From: Desmonostoc vinosum HA7617-LM4
GTDB taxonomy: Bacteria; Cyanobacteriota; Cyanobacteriia; Cyanobacteriales; Nostocaceae
Length of the DNA: 64,000 bases
Assembly (NCBI GenBank): GCA_019359515.1
Contig: JAHHHC010000023.1
Span: 1 to 64,000 of the forward strand
Direction of reading: 5' to 3'
The translations under genes and the position numbers were made by a program. Shown here one piece after another: positions 54,607 through 64,000 of the stretch. The notes under the pieces are model-generated. The model searched no databases. It was not told the origin of the DNA and worked only from the letters and a program-made list of their open reading frames with translations. Numbering within the stretch: position 1 is the first letter of the stretch; each line of letters starts with the position of its first letter.

Positions 54607-57270
54607 CTAATGACCAACGACAAAATTCACCAACTTTCCAGGTACCACAATCACCTTCTTAATCTCCTTTCCCTCAAGGTAACGCTGGGCAACTTCTGAT
54701 TCGCGGGCATACTTCTCCTGCGCCGCTTTATCAGCTGACGCTGGTACTTGAATCGCACCGCGAGTTTTACCATTAATCTGAATCACCAAAGGAATTTCAT
54801 CAGCTACCAACGCTTGAGGATCATAAGATGGCCAAGTTTGCTTATGCACTGACTCGACGTTGCCTAATTGATGCCACAATTCATCAGCAATGTGGGGTGC
54901 AAAAGGTGCTAGCAACACCACCAATGTTTCAATACCCTCTGCATAAATAGGTGAATCTTGACAATTAGCTTCTTTTAAAGCATTTCGCAATTTCATCAAC
55001 TCTGACACAGCAGTGTTAAATTGATACTCACCTTCTACATCTTCGGTGGTTTTTTGAATGGCAGTGTGAATTACCTGACGCAAATCCTTTTCCGATTTAC
55101 TCAGTTGTGTCTGCTGATTACTAACTACTCTTGGCTTACTAGTAAAATCACTTGCCAATTGCCAAACATCATTTAAAAAGCGGAATTGTCCTTTGACATC
55201 AGCTTCATCCCACTCCAAATCTTTTTCTGGAGGTGCTTTGAACAAAATGAACATCCGCGCTGTGTCTACACCATATTTGGCAATGACATCTTCTGGTGCT
55301 ACACCATTACCCTTGGACTTGGACATCGTAGCATAAAGCTGCTGTAACGGTTCTCCTGTCCGAGGATCACGGGGGTCAGCCGGGTCAACAAGATTAGAAG
55401 CAATCCATTTATCTTTACCAGACTTATTGGGATTCAAGTAAGTTAAACCCTGTACCATGCCTTGAGTCAACAAACGTTGGAAGGGTTCGTCAAAGTTCAA
55501 CAAGCCCCTATCTCGCAACACCTTAGTAAAGAACCGTGAATATAACAGATGTAAAATCGCGTGTTCAATACCACCTACATACTGATCAACTGGCATCCAG
55601 TCATTAGTTTTACTAGAATCAAAAACTTGCTGTTCGTTCTTAGCGTCGGTAAAGCGCAAGAAATACCACGAGGAATCAATAAAAGTATCCATCGTGTCAG
55701 TTTCTCGCTTCGCTGGCGTGCCACAGGTTGGACAAGGTACATTTACCCAGTCTGCTAACTGAGTCAACGGCGAACCACTACGCCCAGTAAATTCGATATC
55801 TTCCGGTAACTGCACAGGTAAATCTTTGTCAGGTACTGGCACAATTCCACATTGGGGACAATGAATTACAGGTATTGGTGCGCCCCAGTAGCGTTGGCGT
55901 GAAATTAACCAATCCCGTAAGCGATACTGGACTCGCAATTTACCGAAACCTTCTTTTTCGGCATACTCGATTATTGCTTGCTTAGCATCAGTAGAAGTCA
56001 TGCCAGTAAAAAGCCCAGAATTGATTAAAATTCCTGGTTCAGTGTATGCCTCGTTGTAATCAATCTGGATGAGTTGTGTAATTTCATCTGTCTCTAATGT
56101 GGGAGTTAAATCAAAACCTGCCACATCTTCTGGGGAAGCGATCACAAAATCAATCGGCAAATCGTAAGTTTGAGCAAACTTAAAATCTCGGACATCATGC
56201 GCTGGTACACCCATCACTGCCCCTGTACCATATTCATACAGTACATAGTCAGCAATCAAAATGGGAACCTCATCTCCTGTGAAAGGATTAATAGCTTTCC
56301 CACCCGTGGAGACGCCTCGTTTGGGCTTGTCTTCCGCAGTGCGTTCTAACTCACTTTGACGGGAAACTTCTTTAATAAAAGCTTCTACTGCCGCTTGCTG
56401 TTCTTTGGTGGTAACGCGCTTGGTTAATGGGTGTTCTGGTGCTAACACCAAATAGCTAACACCATAAACTGTGTCTGGGCGTGTGGTATACACGCCAATT
56501 TTTTCGTCACTGCCAGCGATCGCAAATTCTAAATAAGCGCCTGTGGATTTACCAATCCAGTTGGCTTGCATCAACTTCACACGTTCTGGCCAACCTGTCA
56601 ACTTATCTAAATCATTGAGTAATTCTTCGGCGTAGTCGGTAATCTTAAAAAACCACTGCCGTAACAATTTGCGCTCAACTTCTGCCCCGCTACGCCAAGA
56701 ACGCCCTTCGCTATCAACTTGTTCGTTTGCCAACACAGTTTGGTCAACAGGATCCCAGTTTACCGCCGCTTCTTTTTGGTAAGCTAACCCCGCCTGCAAA
56801 AACTGCAAGAAAATCCATTGTGTCCACTTGTAATAGTCTGGGGAACAGGTAGCAACTTCGCGTTCCCAGTCGATAGAAAAACCAAGACGCTGCAATTGCT
56901 GCCGCATTTGAGCAATATTTTGATAAGTCCACTTTGCCGGCGGAACACCACGGTCAATAGCGGCATTTTCTGCTGGCAAGCCAAAGGCATCCCAACCCAT
57001 TGGGTGCAGTACCCGATACCCTTGCATTCGCTTAAGGCGGGCAATCACATCAGTAATTGTATAATTACGGACGTGACCCATGTGTAGGCTACCCGATGGA
57101 TAAGGGAACATGGACAAAGCATAGAATTTTGGCTTGTCATCAACGATGGGTGTTTGATCTAAGCCAAGTTCTGCCCATGTTTTTTGCCATTTTTCCTCAA
57201 TTGCTGCTGGTGTATATCGGAAATCCACCGAAAATTCTCCTACTGGATCTGTAATCGTGTCTGCCTCCAT
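54607..57270 (-). CDS. leuS: Leucine--tRNA ligase
   Basis: 887 residues. HIGH-type motif in [18 protein letters not shown]1 editing domain (about 240-420; [17 protein letters not shown]), zinc-binding HCPQCGIVP and CPTCGTP, KMSKS motif in [11 protein letters not shown] near residue 650, and the C-terminal anticodon domain. The start ATG at 57270 ([11 protein letters not shown]) is chosen over TTG at 57327, which would overlap the divergent gene at 57315. Full length for bacterial LeuS. Confidence 0.97.
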   Translation of the reverse strand: MEADTITDPVGEFSVDFRYTPAAIEEKWQKTWAELGLDQTPIVDDKPKFYALSMFPYPSGSLHMGHVRNYTITDVIARLKRMQGYRVLHPMGWDAFGLPAENAAIDRGVPPAKWTYQNIAQMRQQLQRLGFSIDWEREVATCSPDYYKWTQWIFLQFLQAGLAYQKEAAVNWDPVDQTVLANEQVDSEGRSWRSGAEVERKLLRQWFFKITDYAEELLNDLDKLTGWPERVKLMQANWIGKSTGAYLEFAIAGSDEKIGVYTTRPDTVYGVSYLVLAPEHPLTKRVTTKEQQAAVEAFIKEVSRQSELERTAEDKPKRGVSTGGKAINPFTGDEVPILIADYVLYEYGTGAVMGVPAHDVRDFKFAQTYDLPIDFVIASPEDVAGFDLTPTLETDEITQLIQIDYNEAYTEPGILINSGLFTGMTSTDAKQAIIEYAEKEGFGKLRVQYRLRDWLISRQRYWGAPIPVIHCPQCGIVPVPDKDLPVQLPEDIEFTGRSGSPLTQLADWVNVPCPTCGTPAKRETDTMDTFIDSSWYFLRFTDAKNEQQVFDSSKTNDWMPVDQYVGGIEHAILHLLYSRFFTKVLRDRGLLNFDEPFQRLLTQGMVQGLTYLNPNKSGKDKWIASNLVDPADPRDPRTGEPLQQLYATMSKSKGNGVAPEDVIAKYGVDTARMFILFKAPPEKDLEWDEADVKGQFRFLNDVWQLASDFTSKPRVVSNQQTQLSKSEKDLRQVIHTAIQKTTEDVEGEYQFNTAVSELMKLRNALKEANCQDSPIYAEGIETLVVLLAPFAPHIADELWHQLGNVESVHKQTWPSYDPQALVADEIPLVIQINGKTRGAIQVPASADKAAQEKYARESEVAQRYLEGKEIKKVIVVPGKLVNFVVGH

Positions 57271-57314
57271 ATTGTAGATGGTGGGCAAGGTAATCAGTTG
57301 GTAAAAATTAGGTA

Positions 57315-57737
57315 ATGATTGAATCAAATATAAAATTTTCTGGTTTGGTACAGGTTTTTGTCTACGGTACGCTCAAACCAGGTGAAGCTAATTATCAAAA
57401 ATATTGTGCTAGCAAGGTAATCGATGCTAGAAAAGCATTTGTATTAGGTAAACTATTTGCGTTACCGATGGGCTACCCAGCCATGACGCTTGGAGACAGT
57501 CAAGTCCACGGTTATTTACTTTCTTTTACCGATTTAGGGATTCTCAACGAGTTAGATGTCTTAGAAGATTATCAACCCACTAGACAAATGTCAGAAAATC
57601 TCTACACTCGGCAAAAGATCATTGCTTACGAACCAAACGGGCTACCCCTCGGTTGGGCTTGGGTTTACATCATGACCCTAGAGCGAGTTTACCAATCAAA
57701 AGGTGTCCCCCAACTTGATGGTAGGTGGAGGAGCTAA
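57315..57737 (+). CDS. Gamma-glutamylcyclotransferase-like (AIG2/GGCT fold) protein
   Basis: 140 residues, one GGCT domain. [13 protein letters not shown] holds the substrate-binding YGTL-x-x-G motif; [10 protein letters not shown] contains the Glu that acts as general base in the family; [11 protein letters not shown] is a core strand. The natural substrate of bacterial members is often unknown (gamma-glutamyl amines or glutathione derivatives). Divergent from leuS, with 45 bases between starts. Confidence 0.85.
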   Translation: MIESNIKFSGLVQVFVYGTLKPGEANYQKYCASKVIDARKAFVLGKLFALPMGYPAMTLGDSQVHGYLLSFTDLGILNELDVLEDYQPTRQMSENLYTRQKIIAYEPNGLPLGWAWVYIMTLERVYQSKGVPQLDGRWRS

Positions 57738-57821
57738 ATTTATCCGCAAAGCAGTTTATTGTTAATCGCCATCACCTATCTTCTTGTAGGAAGTGGCATG
57801 GCAGTTTTTTAACTCAGCACC

Positions 57822-58427
57822 TCAATTAATGTCATATTCAACCTTACGCTGTTGCGGCCGTAACTCCTTGAGTGGATCTTCAGGAGAGGTCACTGCTGCT
57901 TTGGGAATTTCAATTACTGGGTTATTTAATCCCACCATCAGCGGCGAGACTGGAATCATAGTTTTCGTTGCTTCTACTGGTGGTTTTTGCGCCAGTTGGG
58001 GTACTCTTGATTCGCCACCTAGCAGCAAGCTAGATACTAACCCGATCAAGCAAGCTGCAATGGTTCCACCTCCTAGTACCCACGCTACGCGGGAACGACG
58101 GTGTAGACGTGTCAATACTTGCTGCATTGTTACTTCTGGCGACTGCTGGTTTGCTGGGACTGAGAGAGTCCGCAAACCTTGTCTTAGCTTCAACAGCCGA
58201 GCATACAAGCATTGAACTGAGGCATCGTTTGCTAGCCATTCCTCCACTTGCTTGCGTTCGGAAGCTGTTACCTCACCATCGAGGTAAGCACTCAATAACT
58301 CGAAGCGATCGCGCTTCACCATATCCATAGGGCCCGTTGATTCATTGGTATGCTTAGCCACCCCATCCGACAACTCTTGAGGAAACTGCCAGCGAGAAGG
58401 GTCATAAAACTGAGAATCAGTAGTCAT
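57822..58427 (-). CDS. Putative anti-sigma factor of the SigG-like ECF sigma factor
   Basis: 201 residues. A cytosolic part with MVKRDRFELLSAYLDGEVTA, the typical anti-sigma N-terminus (ELLSAYLDGE), lacking a His-x3-Cys-x2-Cys zinc site; one membrane helix at about 113-135 (VAWVLGGGTIAACLIGLVSS); and an outer domain of about 65 residues rich in Pro. It follows the sigma gene by 157 bases in the same direction. By family it would bind and hold the sigma factor at the membrane until released by a stress signal. Confidence 0.85.
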   Translation of the reverse strand: MTTDSQFYDPSRWQFPQELSDGVAKHTNESTGPMDMVKRDRFELLSAYLDGEVTASERKQVEEWLANDASVQCLYARLLKLRQGLRTLSVPANQQSPEVTMQQVLTRLHRRSRVAWVLGGGTIAACLIGLVSSLLLGGESRVPQLAQKPPVEATKTMIPVSPLMVGLNNPVIEIPKAAVTSPEDPLKELRPQQRKVEYDIN

Positions 58428-58584
58428 ATTAACATTATTACCAATTCATACACGGGGAAGAGAAGCGGACGATCCTGAGAAATTAATCAATTTTTCTCCT
58501 GATGGCACAAGCAATCGGTATTTTCCTAACAATTCTTAATCAATTCTTAAATTTTGCAATTTATTAGGAAAGACATACTGTAAG

Positions 58585-59241
58585 CTAAATGTCTAGATAA
58601 TTTTGCAATTGAGCTTGCAATCTCGATCTAGCCCTAGCTATTCTTGATTTTACAGTTCCTAAAGAAACACCAGTGATTTCGGCAATTTCTTCATATGCCA
58701 AACCCTCGATTTCTCTCAGGACAATAGTTGTACGAAACACCTCTGGTAAATCCGCGATCGCTTCTCGCAATTGTTCGTAAAACTCTCTAGTTGTCAGTTG
58801 TTCTTCTGGGCCAGGGGTATCTCCGGCGATTTCCCAATCCATTTCGCCATCGTCTAGCGATCGGGGTGCATCCAGCGACAGGGGACTAACAAATCGTTTG
58901 CGTTTGCGTAGCTCATCATAAAACAAGTTGGTAGCAATCCGGCTGAGCCAACCTCGAAATTTGGCAGGTTCTTGTAATCGGTTAATATTTCGATACACAC
59001 GAATCCAAACTTCTTGAGCTAAATCAGCTCTATCAGACCAATCTGGAGCCAAATGGTATAAAACCCTATCTACTTGAGTTTGATAGCGACGCAATAGTTC
59101 TGCAAACACAGCACGATCCGGTCGCAGCCCTGCTTGACAACGCAAAATTAGATCATGATTAGAGAGCTTGTCAACTTGCACTGATGCTTCTGGATACTTT
59201 GCATCAACCGTTGACCAGGATACAGTGATCGATTGACTCAT
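58585..59241 (-). CDS. sigG: ECF-type RNA polymerase sigma factor, SigG-like (group 3)
   Basis: 218 residues. Region 2 (RYQTQVDRVLYHLAPDWSDR, DLAQEVWIRVYRNINRL, KFRGWLSRIATNLFYDEL) recognises the -10 element; region 4 (LPEVFRTTIVLREIEGLAYE, GVSLGTVKSRIARARSRL) is a helix-turn-helix for -35. A short acidic linker connects them. Size, the N-terminal MSQSITVSWST and the adjacent anti-sigma gene match the cyanobacterial SigG family. It is probably held inactive by the product of the next gene. Confidence 0.85.
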   Translation of the reverse strand: MSQSITVSWSTVDAKYPEASVQVDKLSNHDLILRCQAGLRPDRAVFAELLRRYQTQVDRVLYHLAPDWSDRADLAQEVWIRVYRNINRLQEPAKFRGWLSRIATNLFYDELRKRKRFVSPLSLDAPRSLDDGEMDWEIAGDTPGPEEQLTTREFYEQLREAIADLPEVFRTTIVLREIEGLAYEEIAEITGVSLGTVKSRIARARSRLQAQLQNYLDI

Positions 59242-60170
59242 AGATCGTACTGGCTTTAAATCATCCCTTTCTATTAGACCTGCTAACTGAGATCAAGTTC
59301 CTGGGTTAAGTGACGGATTTATGACTGGAACACTGAGATGTACAGGTTTGGGAATATCCTAGACCAAGAACGGGGTGTGAGGTGTAGGGGAAAAGAACTC
59401 TAATCTATATACATCCTGGCCCAAAACCAATAGAGTACAAGCCCCACCAGTTTTCAAGCTTGACACCCACGGTCAAAATCCCACAACGGAGGTATGAAAA
59501 TACTTATACTCCCCACTTTCAATATAGCATAGCAACAATAAGCACATGTAATTGCTTTTGGCAACTGTGTATGTACGCTTGATAAAAATAATTGAATCTA
59601 GTTATTAAAGATAAGGATAAAGATTTTGCACTTGATAACTTCAAAGTTTCTCCACAATAAGCTACTTTTTAGGTGTCTAAACTTTGCATTCTAGATTTTA
59701 GAACTGTTTGATATCTTCAAAAACTGGGGAACAATATCTGTAATTTTAACTACCGTGGTCACTATGAACGTTATTTTTTCGATTTTGTTACTAGAATAGT
59801 TGCTGTATTTTGTGGGTGTTGCTGGTAGCTATTGCCAGAACTAGTTTGTTCAGGTACACGAACTTGAAAAAAGAAATTGAGGGAAAATGTAATTGTGATT
59901 GCTAGCAATAATTTTTCAAACATGGTCTTTCTCCCGCCCACACCATTTGTGATTGATTGCTACATTTCGATAGTTCCAGAAAATGATTTTTCTAGTAAAA
60001 AATTTTTCTGCCAAGATCATCTGCTATAGCCTTAGTTTGCCCAAAGGTATCAGCAGATTTATAACGAAAGTAAAAAGTTTTGATAAAATTTTGACAATTT
60101 GACAATATAATGCTTAGCTGATCCAAGTTAAGCGGCTGGATATGTCAGGGATAAACAATAGGCGAAAGCA
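59242..60170. other. Intergenic region upstream of sigG and the L,D-transpeptidase gene
   Basis: About 930 bases. Apart from the small minus-strand frame at 59771-59923, AT-rich and featureless; promoters of sigG (minus) and the transpeptidase gene (plus) should be at the two ends. No repeat noticed. Confidence 0.45.
59771..59923 (-). CDS. Possible small secreted or membrane-anchored protein (50 aa)
   Basis: ATG at 59923 is preceded by GGGCGGGAGAAAGACC (GGAG about 9 bases upstream). The product starts MFEKLLLAITITFSLNFFFQ, a hydrophobic N-terminal segment, and continues with a polar Ser/Gln/Asn/Thr-rich tail ending TKSKK. No family known to me. The combination of ribosome site and signal-like N-terminus makes it a reasonable small gene in a 930-base gap. 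Confidence 0.4.
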   Translation of the reverse strand: MFEKLLLAITITFSLNFFFQVRVPEQTSSGNSYQQHPQNTATILVTKSKK

Positions 60171-61040
60171 ATGGTAAGAAATGAATCTGTAGCGCGTATG
60201 GTCATGTTGCTCTGTTTTGGCACAGCAATTTTATCTCTGGCTGTCCATTGGCGGATTACGACAGCAGCAGAACAACTGGAGAAGCCAGCATCTGCTTCCC
60301 CACCGCGAGACTCTACCCCATCAAAATCTCAACAAAGCCGTCCACAAGGCGTTTACAGAAATACCTCACAAGCGAGTTCACAAAAAGCAGCAATAGATGT
60401 GTCTGCACTTCCCAGTCAACCCACACAGAACTCAGTTGCCAAACAGCACTCTCAACCAAAATTATCTGCTAGGCGTAATGCTGATGTGGAAAAAATTAGC
60501 AAAAAAAAGATAGCCAAAACAACTGACCGACCAAATAAGACAGGATTAGTTGTGTCAGAAGCAACACAGAAACCAATAACGAATGACCAACCACTGTTTT
60601 TATTATCTCAAGCTTCAGAACCACAAAAATTAACTGATAGACTAGCAGCGCAGCAGACGCAAGTCGTTGTTGACTTGAGCGATCGCCGCGCTTATGTTTA
60701 CGCTAGAGATGAGGTTATAGCTAGTTATCCCCTGGCTATAGGTAAAAAAGGCTGGGAAACGCCTACTGGTTCTTTTAAAATCAGGCACATGCAATATCAT
60801 CCGATTTGGCGTCACCCGATTACCGGCAAAGTATTTGAGGCTGGTACTGATAGTCCTTTAGGGGATAGATGGATTGGTTTTTGGACAGATGGACGTAATC
60901 ACATTGGTTTTCACGGCACACCAGATACCGAAGTCATGGGAAGCGCTGTATCTCACGGTTGTCTGAGAATGCGTAATCCTGATGTGAGAGTACTGTATGA
61001 GCAAGTAAAGATAGGCACGGAAGTGGTGGTGCGTGATTAG
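60171..61040 (+). CDS. L,D-transpeptidase (YkuD family), secreted
   Basis: 289 residues. N-terminal signal/anchor (MVMLLCFGTAILSLAVHW, about 10-27), a Ser/Gln/Lys-rich linker (about 30-155), and a YkuD domain from about 160: VVVDLSDRRAYVYARD, IGKKGWETPTGSFKI, IGFHGTPDTEVMGS and the catalytic SHGCLRMRNPD with Cys. It would make 3-3 cross-links or attach proteins in peptidoglycan in the periplasm. Confidence 0.92.
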   Translation: MVRNESVARMVMLLCFGTAILSLAVHWRITTAAEQLEKPASASPPRDSTPSKSQQSRPQGVYRNTSQASSQKAAIDVSALPSQPTQNSVAKQHSQPKLSARRNADVEKISKKKIAKTTDRPNKTGLVVSEATQKPITNDQPLFLLSQASEPQKLTDRLAAQQTQVVVDLSDRRAYVYARDEVIASYPLAIGKKGWETPTGSFKIRHMQYHPIWRHPITGKVFEAGTDSPLGDRWIGFWTDGRNHIGFHGTPDTEVMGSAVSHGCLRMRNPDVRVLYEQVKIGTEVVVRD

Positions 61041-61073
61041 GGAATGGGGGACAGTTTTTCTATTTCCTAATAG

Positions 61074-61110
61074 TCATTAGTCCTGTGTATAAAACTAATG
61101 ACTAATGACC
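61074..61110. terminator. Hairpin between convergent genes
   Basis: GTCATTAGTC and GACTAATGAC form a 10-bp perfect stem around 17 bases, followed by further CAATGAC units to 61125. It belongs to the GACAAATGAC/CATTAGTC repeat family and lies between two convergent genes. No T-run on either strand. Confidence 0.45.
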
Positions 61111-61125
61111 AATGACCAATGACTC

Positions 61126-61674
61126 TTAAGATTGCGATTTTTGCTCAAAGTTAGGCGCGTATGACTGAAGTAAAGCGCTGACTTGGCGTACAACTTCGTT
61201 GCCAGTACTTTTACCCAGTGCCTGACGTTCTGGGAAGAAATTGGGCCGGTCTAAATAGCGACTGATTGCCTCGCCTATTTGCTGAGAAATTAATTCTTGC
61301 AGTTCCGCCTTAGCGCGTTGGCGCTGGTAGTTGGCACCTTCTTCTGTAGTAGCGTACAGGGGTGGTAGACGGTTGAGGGCGTAAGCGGCAATATCTCCCA
61401 CATCTAAGGAACTTTCGCTAGTAGCTTCAATTTCTGCTACTCTGGCGATCGCTTCTGTTAGCACTAACTCTTCCATAACATTGATAAACTGTTTGCGAGG
61501 TACCGCCACTACCTCACCTGTTAGCAATGCTCCCATCAGACGATCTAGCGCCATATACTCCTCGATTGAGAGTTCCGAGGCGTTATCACAGATTCGCCCA
61601 ACTTCTGCTTCCATTGCTGGTGTAAGATAGCCATCTTGGAGAGCTTGTTCTACAATTTTTTCAATACTCATAAC
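61126..61674 (-). CDS. ComFB-domain protein
   Basis: 182 residues from the ATG at 61674 (MSIEKIVEQALQDGYLTPAM); other in-frame starts are 61683, 61686 and TTG 61719. The ComFB-like segment is NVMEELVLTEAIARV through DVGDIAAYALNRLPPLYATT. In Bacillus ComFB is in a competence operon; in cyanobacteria ComFB proteins are common and have been linked to c-di-nucleotide binding and motility. The N-terminal 70 residues are a helical region conserved in cyanobacteria only, as far as I recall. Confidence 0.8.
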   Translation of the reverse strand, partial: VMSIEKIVEQALQDGYLTPAMEAEVGRICDNASELSIEEYMALDRLMGALLTGEVVAVPRKQFINVMEELVLTEAIARVAEIEATSESSLDVGDIAAYALNRLPPLYATTEEGANYQRQRAKAELQELISQQIGEAISRYLDRPNFFPERQALGKSTGNEVVRQVSALLQSYAPNFEQKSQS

Positions 61675-61796
61675 GCTCATCATTTTTACGCTAGCCAAGT
61701 AAGGTAGGGACGGTATCAATTTAATTTATTTTGCCTAAATTTTCAGCAAAAATATACAACCTATCTGAACAAAAGCGAATAAATTTTCCTTACTAA

Positions 61797-62732
61797 TTAA
61801 TTAAAGACCCTAGTTCGCCAGGGTATTGGGTCAACAGATAGTCCATTGACATATAAACCCCAGTGTAAATGAGGGCCTGTAGAGGCACCTGTTGAACCCA
61901 CTGCACCAAGTAATTGACCGGGTTTGACGACATCCCCTTCTTTGACATTAATCCGACTTAGGTGCATAAAAATACTGGTTACTCCTTGACCGTGGTCAAT
62001 GCCAACGACGTTACCATGAACTCGGAACCCTTGGGATACTCTACCCACTAAAGCAACCCGCCCAGCTGCTGGGGCGGTTACAGGTGAACCTGCTGCGCCA
62101 GCGAAGTCAACCCCACGATGGTAGTAGTCTTTGGCAAATTTACCATTGTAGTAGCGACGTACACCATAGATTGTTGACATCCTACCTGCATTTGGCTTGA
62201 GAAAGATGCCGTTCCAATACTTTTGCGGGGTTTTCAGTGCTTTCAAGGTTGCTACGCGTTTCAGTTCATACTCTGTGGCTTGCACCCCAGCTTTGCCAGG
62301 TGGTAGATTTATGCGTTGTACGGGGAATTTGCGATCGCTTACTTTCACAGCCAAGTTTTGTACCTGTCCATCCCCGGTAACTCTAAGTTTTCTGGTTCCT
62401 GCTTTTTCCAATGGAGTTGTAGGAATAAAAGCCCGATATTGGTTGGGTGCAATTTCAAATGCTGGGTATGTGTTTTCACCACTAGCCACTGTTGGATTGG
62501 TGTTACTCTCTGGATTATCCAGATTAATCAATACCGACAGCGTATCTCCCAATCTAGGATTAGTTGGAGTCATTTTCACCTGTAGGGCATCTACAGGCAA
62601 TACTAAAGTTATGGGAACAGCAGCAAGCATTCCCATTAATAGATTCATTCCTCGGCGATTAACTGTCAAGCCTTTGACGCTAAAACCGAGCAAATTTTTC
62701 TGTAAATTATTAGTGCGATCCTCGGTAATCAT
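61797..62732 (-). CDS. M23-family metallopeptidase (LytM domain)
   Basis: 311 residues. N-terminal membrane segment (NLLMGMLAAVPITLVLPVDA, about 30-49), a beta-rich middle domain (about 50-150) and a LytM domain with zinc ligands: His/Asp in YYHRGVDFAGAAG and HxH in TGPHLHWGLYVNG. A peptidoglycan endopeptidase or its catalytically intact relative in the periplasm, acting in cell-wall remodelling or division. ATG start at 62732. Confidence 0.92.
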   Translation of the reverse strand: MITEDRTNNLQKNLLGFSVKGLTVNRRGMNLLMGMLAAVPITLVLPVDALQVKMTPTNPRLGDTLSVLINLDNPESNTNPTVASGENTYPAFEIAPNQYRAFIPTTPLEKAGTRKLRVTGDGQVQNLAVKVSDRKFPVQRINLPPGKAGVQATEYELKRVATLKALKTPQKYWNGIFLKPNAGRMSTIYGVRRYYNGKFAKDYYHRGVDFAGAAGSPVTAPAAGRVALVGRVSQGFRVHGNVVGIDHGQGVTSIFMHLSRINVKEGDVVKPGQLLGAVGSTGASTGPHLHWGLYVNGLSVDPIPWRTRVFN

Positions 62733-63201
62733 AGAGCTATAAAAAAATCCCTTGCTTCTGTTGAAGAACAGACTAGCTTATTACTAGTAGTGTTTCCTAA
62801 CCGCTGCAAATGTTTTTGCAGGTCAGAAATTTCACCAAGCGCCTTAGAAATTGAACTCTGATAACCGGGGTATATGCCATTGGGAATGAAAATGGATTTG
62901 GCTAGATTAGCGCTAAGGCGCTTGCACGGTTTACCTAAAAGCATAGTTTTTTAGGCAACAACGGCTAGTTTAACCTTTATTTAGCTTGACTGAAAATACA
63001 TTTGGGATTTTAATATATGTAATTTTTATCAAAAATTATTACATTTCTATCTATGGGAGATTATGTAATGGCAACTGTTAACATTCTCCCGGAATTAAAT
63101 TTGGGCGATTGTGGAATCAAACAGCGATCGCAGGCACAGCCCGTATTACACTAAGCCAACAGTCGCTCAAACAATACCTCCTGATTCCAGTTTGGGATGA
63201 T
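62733..63201. other. Intergenic region with a possible 28-codon frame
   Basis: AT-rich. A short plus-strand frame 63068-63154 (MATVNILPELNLGDCGIKQR, then SQAQPVLH) has GGGAG 11 bases upstream but no known relative. A 71-codon minus-strand frame (62729-62944) has no ribosome site and is not accepted. Confidence 0.35.
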
Positions 63202-64000
63202 TTAGCCGAACCAGGCAAGCCAGAGAGGAAGCGCCAGAAATAACCCTATAAAAGTCAAAGCAATACTGCTGGCTAGCAGGTTCCGATCTAATTCATAAAC
63301 TTCAGCTAAAATTAGTACAGAAAGCCCGGTAGGTGTTCCAGACATCAGCACGAGTACCAAACGCTGTTCACCGCTCACACCTAAACAAGTAGCACCTAAT
63401 CCTACTAACGCAGGCACAATAAAGACTTTCAACGCACTGGCAATTGAGGCACTTTCTAGACTATTCCATCCTTGGATATTACCTAGTCGCAGACCAACCA
63501 GCAATAAAGCAAAGGCGATTACAACCCAGACAGCTTGGTCTAGTCCTGACTCAACTGCTGCGGGCAATTTGATAAATTGCGTATTCAAGCCAATAAAAAA
63601 TGTCCATAAACTAGGCACAGTTGCTAAGTCTCGTAACTGAGTCCACCAATGGTTTTTGATTTGGTTGTTCCCAAAATAGCTAGCAATTAAAACAGCTATA
63701 CCGTACGTACCAACAACGTTGTTAGTAACACTAAATAATACTGCCCAGTCAGTATTGTCTGGGCTAGTTAGCACTTGTGTGAGTGTCAATCCAACAAAAC
63801 CTGTATTACCTAAAATTGCAGCCAGGATAAAGCTGCCTAAACTTGCCCGCAACAGAGGATCATCAGGGTTTTTATTAGAGTTCAGCCCAGTTTTATCTAT
63901 GACGGATAAACCAGATGAATCCCTACTAGGGGTTGAAATTAAAGATGTATCGATGGATAAATCTAGACTTTCTGGTTCTGATGGCACTGTTCGATTCGTT
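63202..64000 (-). CDS. AEC-family transporter (auxin efflux carrier type), 5' end beyond the window
   Basis: At least 265 residues read from the right edge; the frame is open to base 64000, and the GTG at 63987 is probably internal. Visible: a hydrophilic loop, then RASLGSFILAAILGNTGFVG and about six more helices to LTFIGLFLALPLWLAWFG. The GNTGF and VLMSGTPTGLSVLILAEVYE segments are AEC hallmarks. A full AEC protein has ten helices and 300-400 residues, so the N-terminal helices are missing. Substrate unknown. Confidence 0.85.
   Translation of the reverse strand, partial: TNRTVPSEPESLDLSIDTSLISTPSRDSSGLSVIDKTGLNSNKNPDDPLLRASLGSFILAAILGNTGFVGLTLTQVLTSPDNTDWAVLFSVTNNVVGTYGIAVLIASYFGNNQIKNHWWTQLRDLATVPSLWTFFIGLNTQFIKLPAAVESGLDQAVWVVIAFALLLVGLRLGNIQGWNSLESASIASALKVFIVPALVGLGATCLGVSGEQRLVLVLMSGTPTGLSVLILAEVYELDRNLLASSIALTFIGLFLALPLWLAWFG

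Noticed and set aside
62729-62944. 71-codon minus-strand frame overlapping the M23 peptidase start by 4 bases
   Set aside because: The ATGA junction is suggestive, but there is no ribosome site and the translation has no domain or signal; likely chance.
1-64000. tRNA genes, rRNA genes or CRISPR arrays
   Set aside because: No cloverleaf, rRNA-like or spacer-repeat pattern was noticed; the tandem and palindromic repeats present are explained by STRR, MITE-like and HIP1 families.

Overview
The window is chromosomal DNA from a filamentous, heterocyst-forming cyanobacterium of the Nostoc/Anabaena/Calothrix type (order Nostocales). Evidence for this is the many HIP1 octamers (GCGATCGC), tandem heptamer repeats of the STRR type (CCCCAAT/GGGGAGT), a cytochrome b6f PetL gene, a PatA-like regulator with a receiver domain, and above all a gene cluster in the order of the heterocyst envelope polysaccharide (HEP) island of Anabaena PCC 7120, with hepC and hepA at its centre. 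No complete mobile element, CRISPR array, tRNA or rRNA gene was seen.

Layout. 0.3-3.9 kb: a B12-dependent ribonucleotide reductase gene interrupted by an intein. 3.9-7.1 kb: a repeat-rich stretch with a 27-unit heptamer array, MITE-like elements, a cold-shock type RRM protein gene, a dead IS4-type element and a glycine-zipper protein. 7.3-12.1 kb (minus strand): a YCII protein, pheT, an orphan VapB-like antitoxin and a PatA-like response regulator. 12.9-16.7 kb: a three-gene vWA / PP2C phosphatase / protein kinase module (TerY-P-like triad) whose kinase carries a membrane anchor and TPR tail. 17.0-17.9 kb: toxin-antitoxin remnants, including a PIN toxin cut off after about 23 residues.

18.2-46.0 kb, nearly all on the plus strand, is a large polysaccharide locus. 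Its first half makes a modified nucleotide sugar (CDP-glucose synthase, SDR, C-methyltransferase, 3,5-epimerase, L-2-hydroxyglutarate-type oxidase, SAF-domain oxidoreductase, PhyH-like oxygenase). Its second half assembles and exports the polymer (Wzc-like tyrosine kinase, HepC sugar-transferase homologue, HepA ABC exporter, a run of GT2/GT4 glycosyltransferases and a Wzy-like polymerase), ending in a strong intrinsic terminator at 44.4 kb. One more GT4 gene follows.

46.0-64.0 kb is mostly housekeeping: a DOMON-like/sugar-kinase-like pair, petL (31 codons), aroB, proA, a J-domain protein, a GT39 membrane glycosyltransferase, leuS, a gamma-glutamylcyclotransferase-like protein, an ECF sigma factor (SigG-like) with its putative anti-sigma factor, an L,D-transpeptidase, a ComFB protein, an M23 peptidase and the 3' part of an AEC transporter that runs off the right edge. 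Intergenic regions carry several dispersed repeat families, some nested in one another and some reaching into gene ends.
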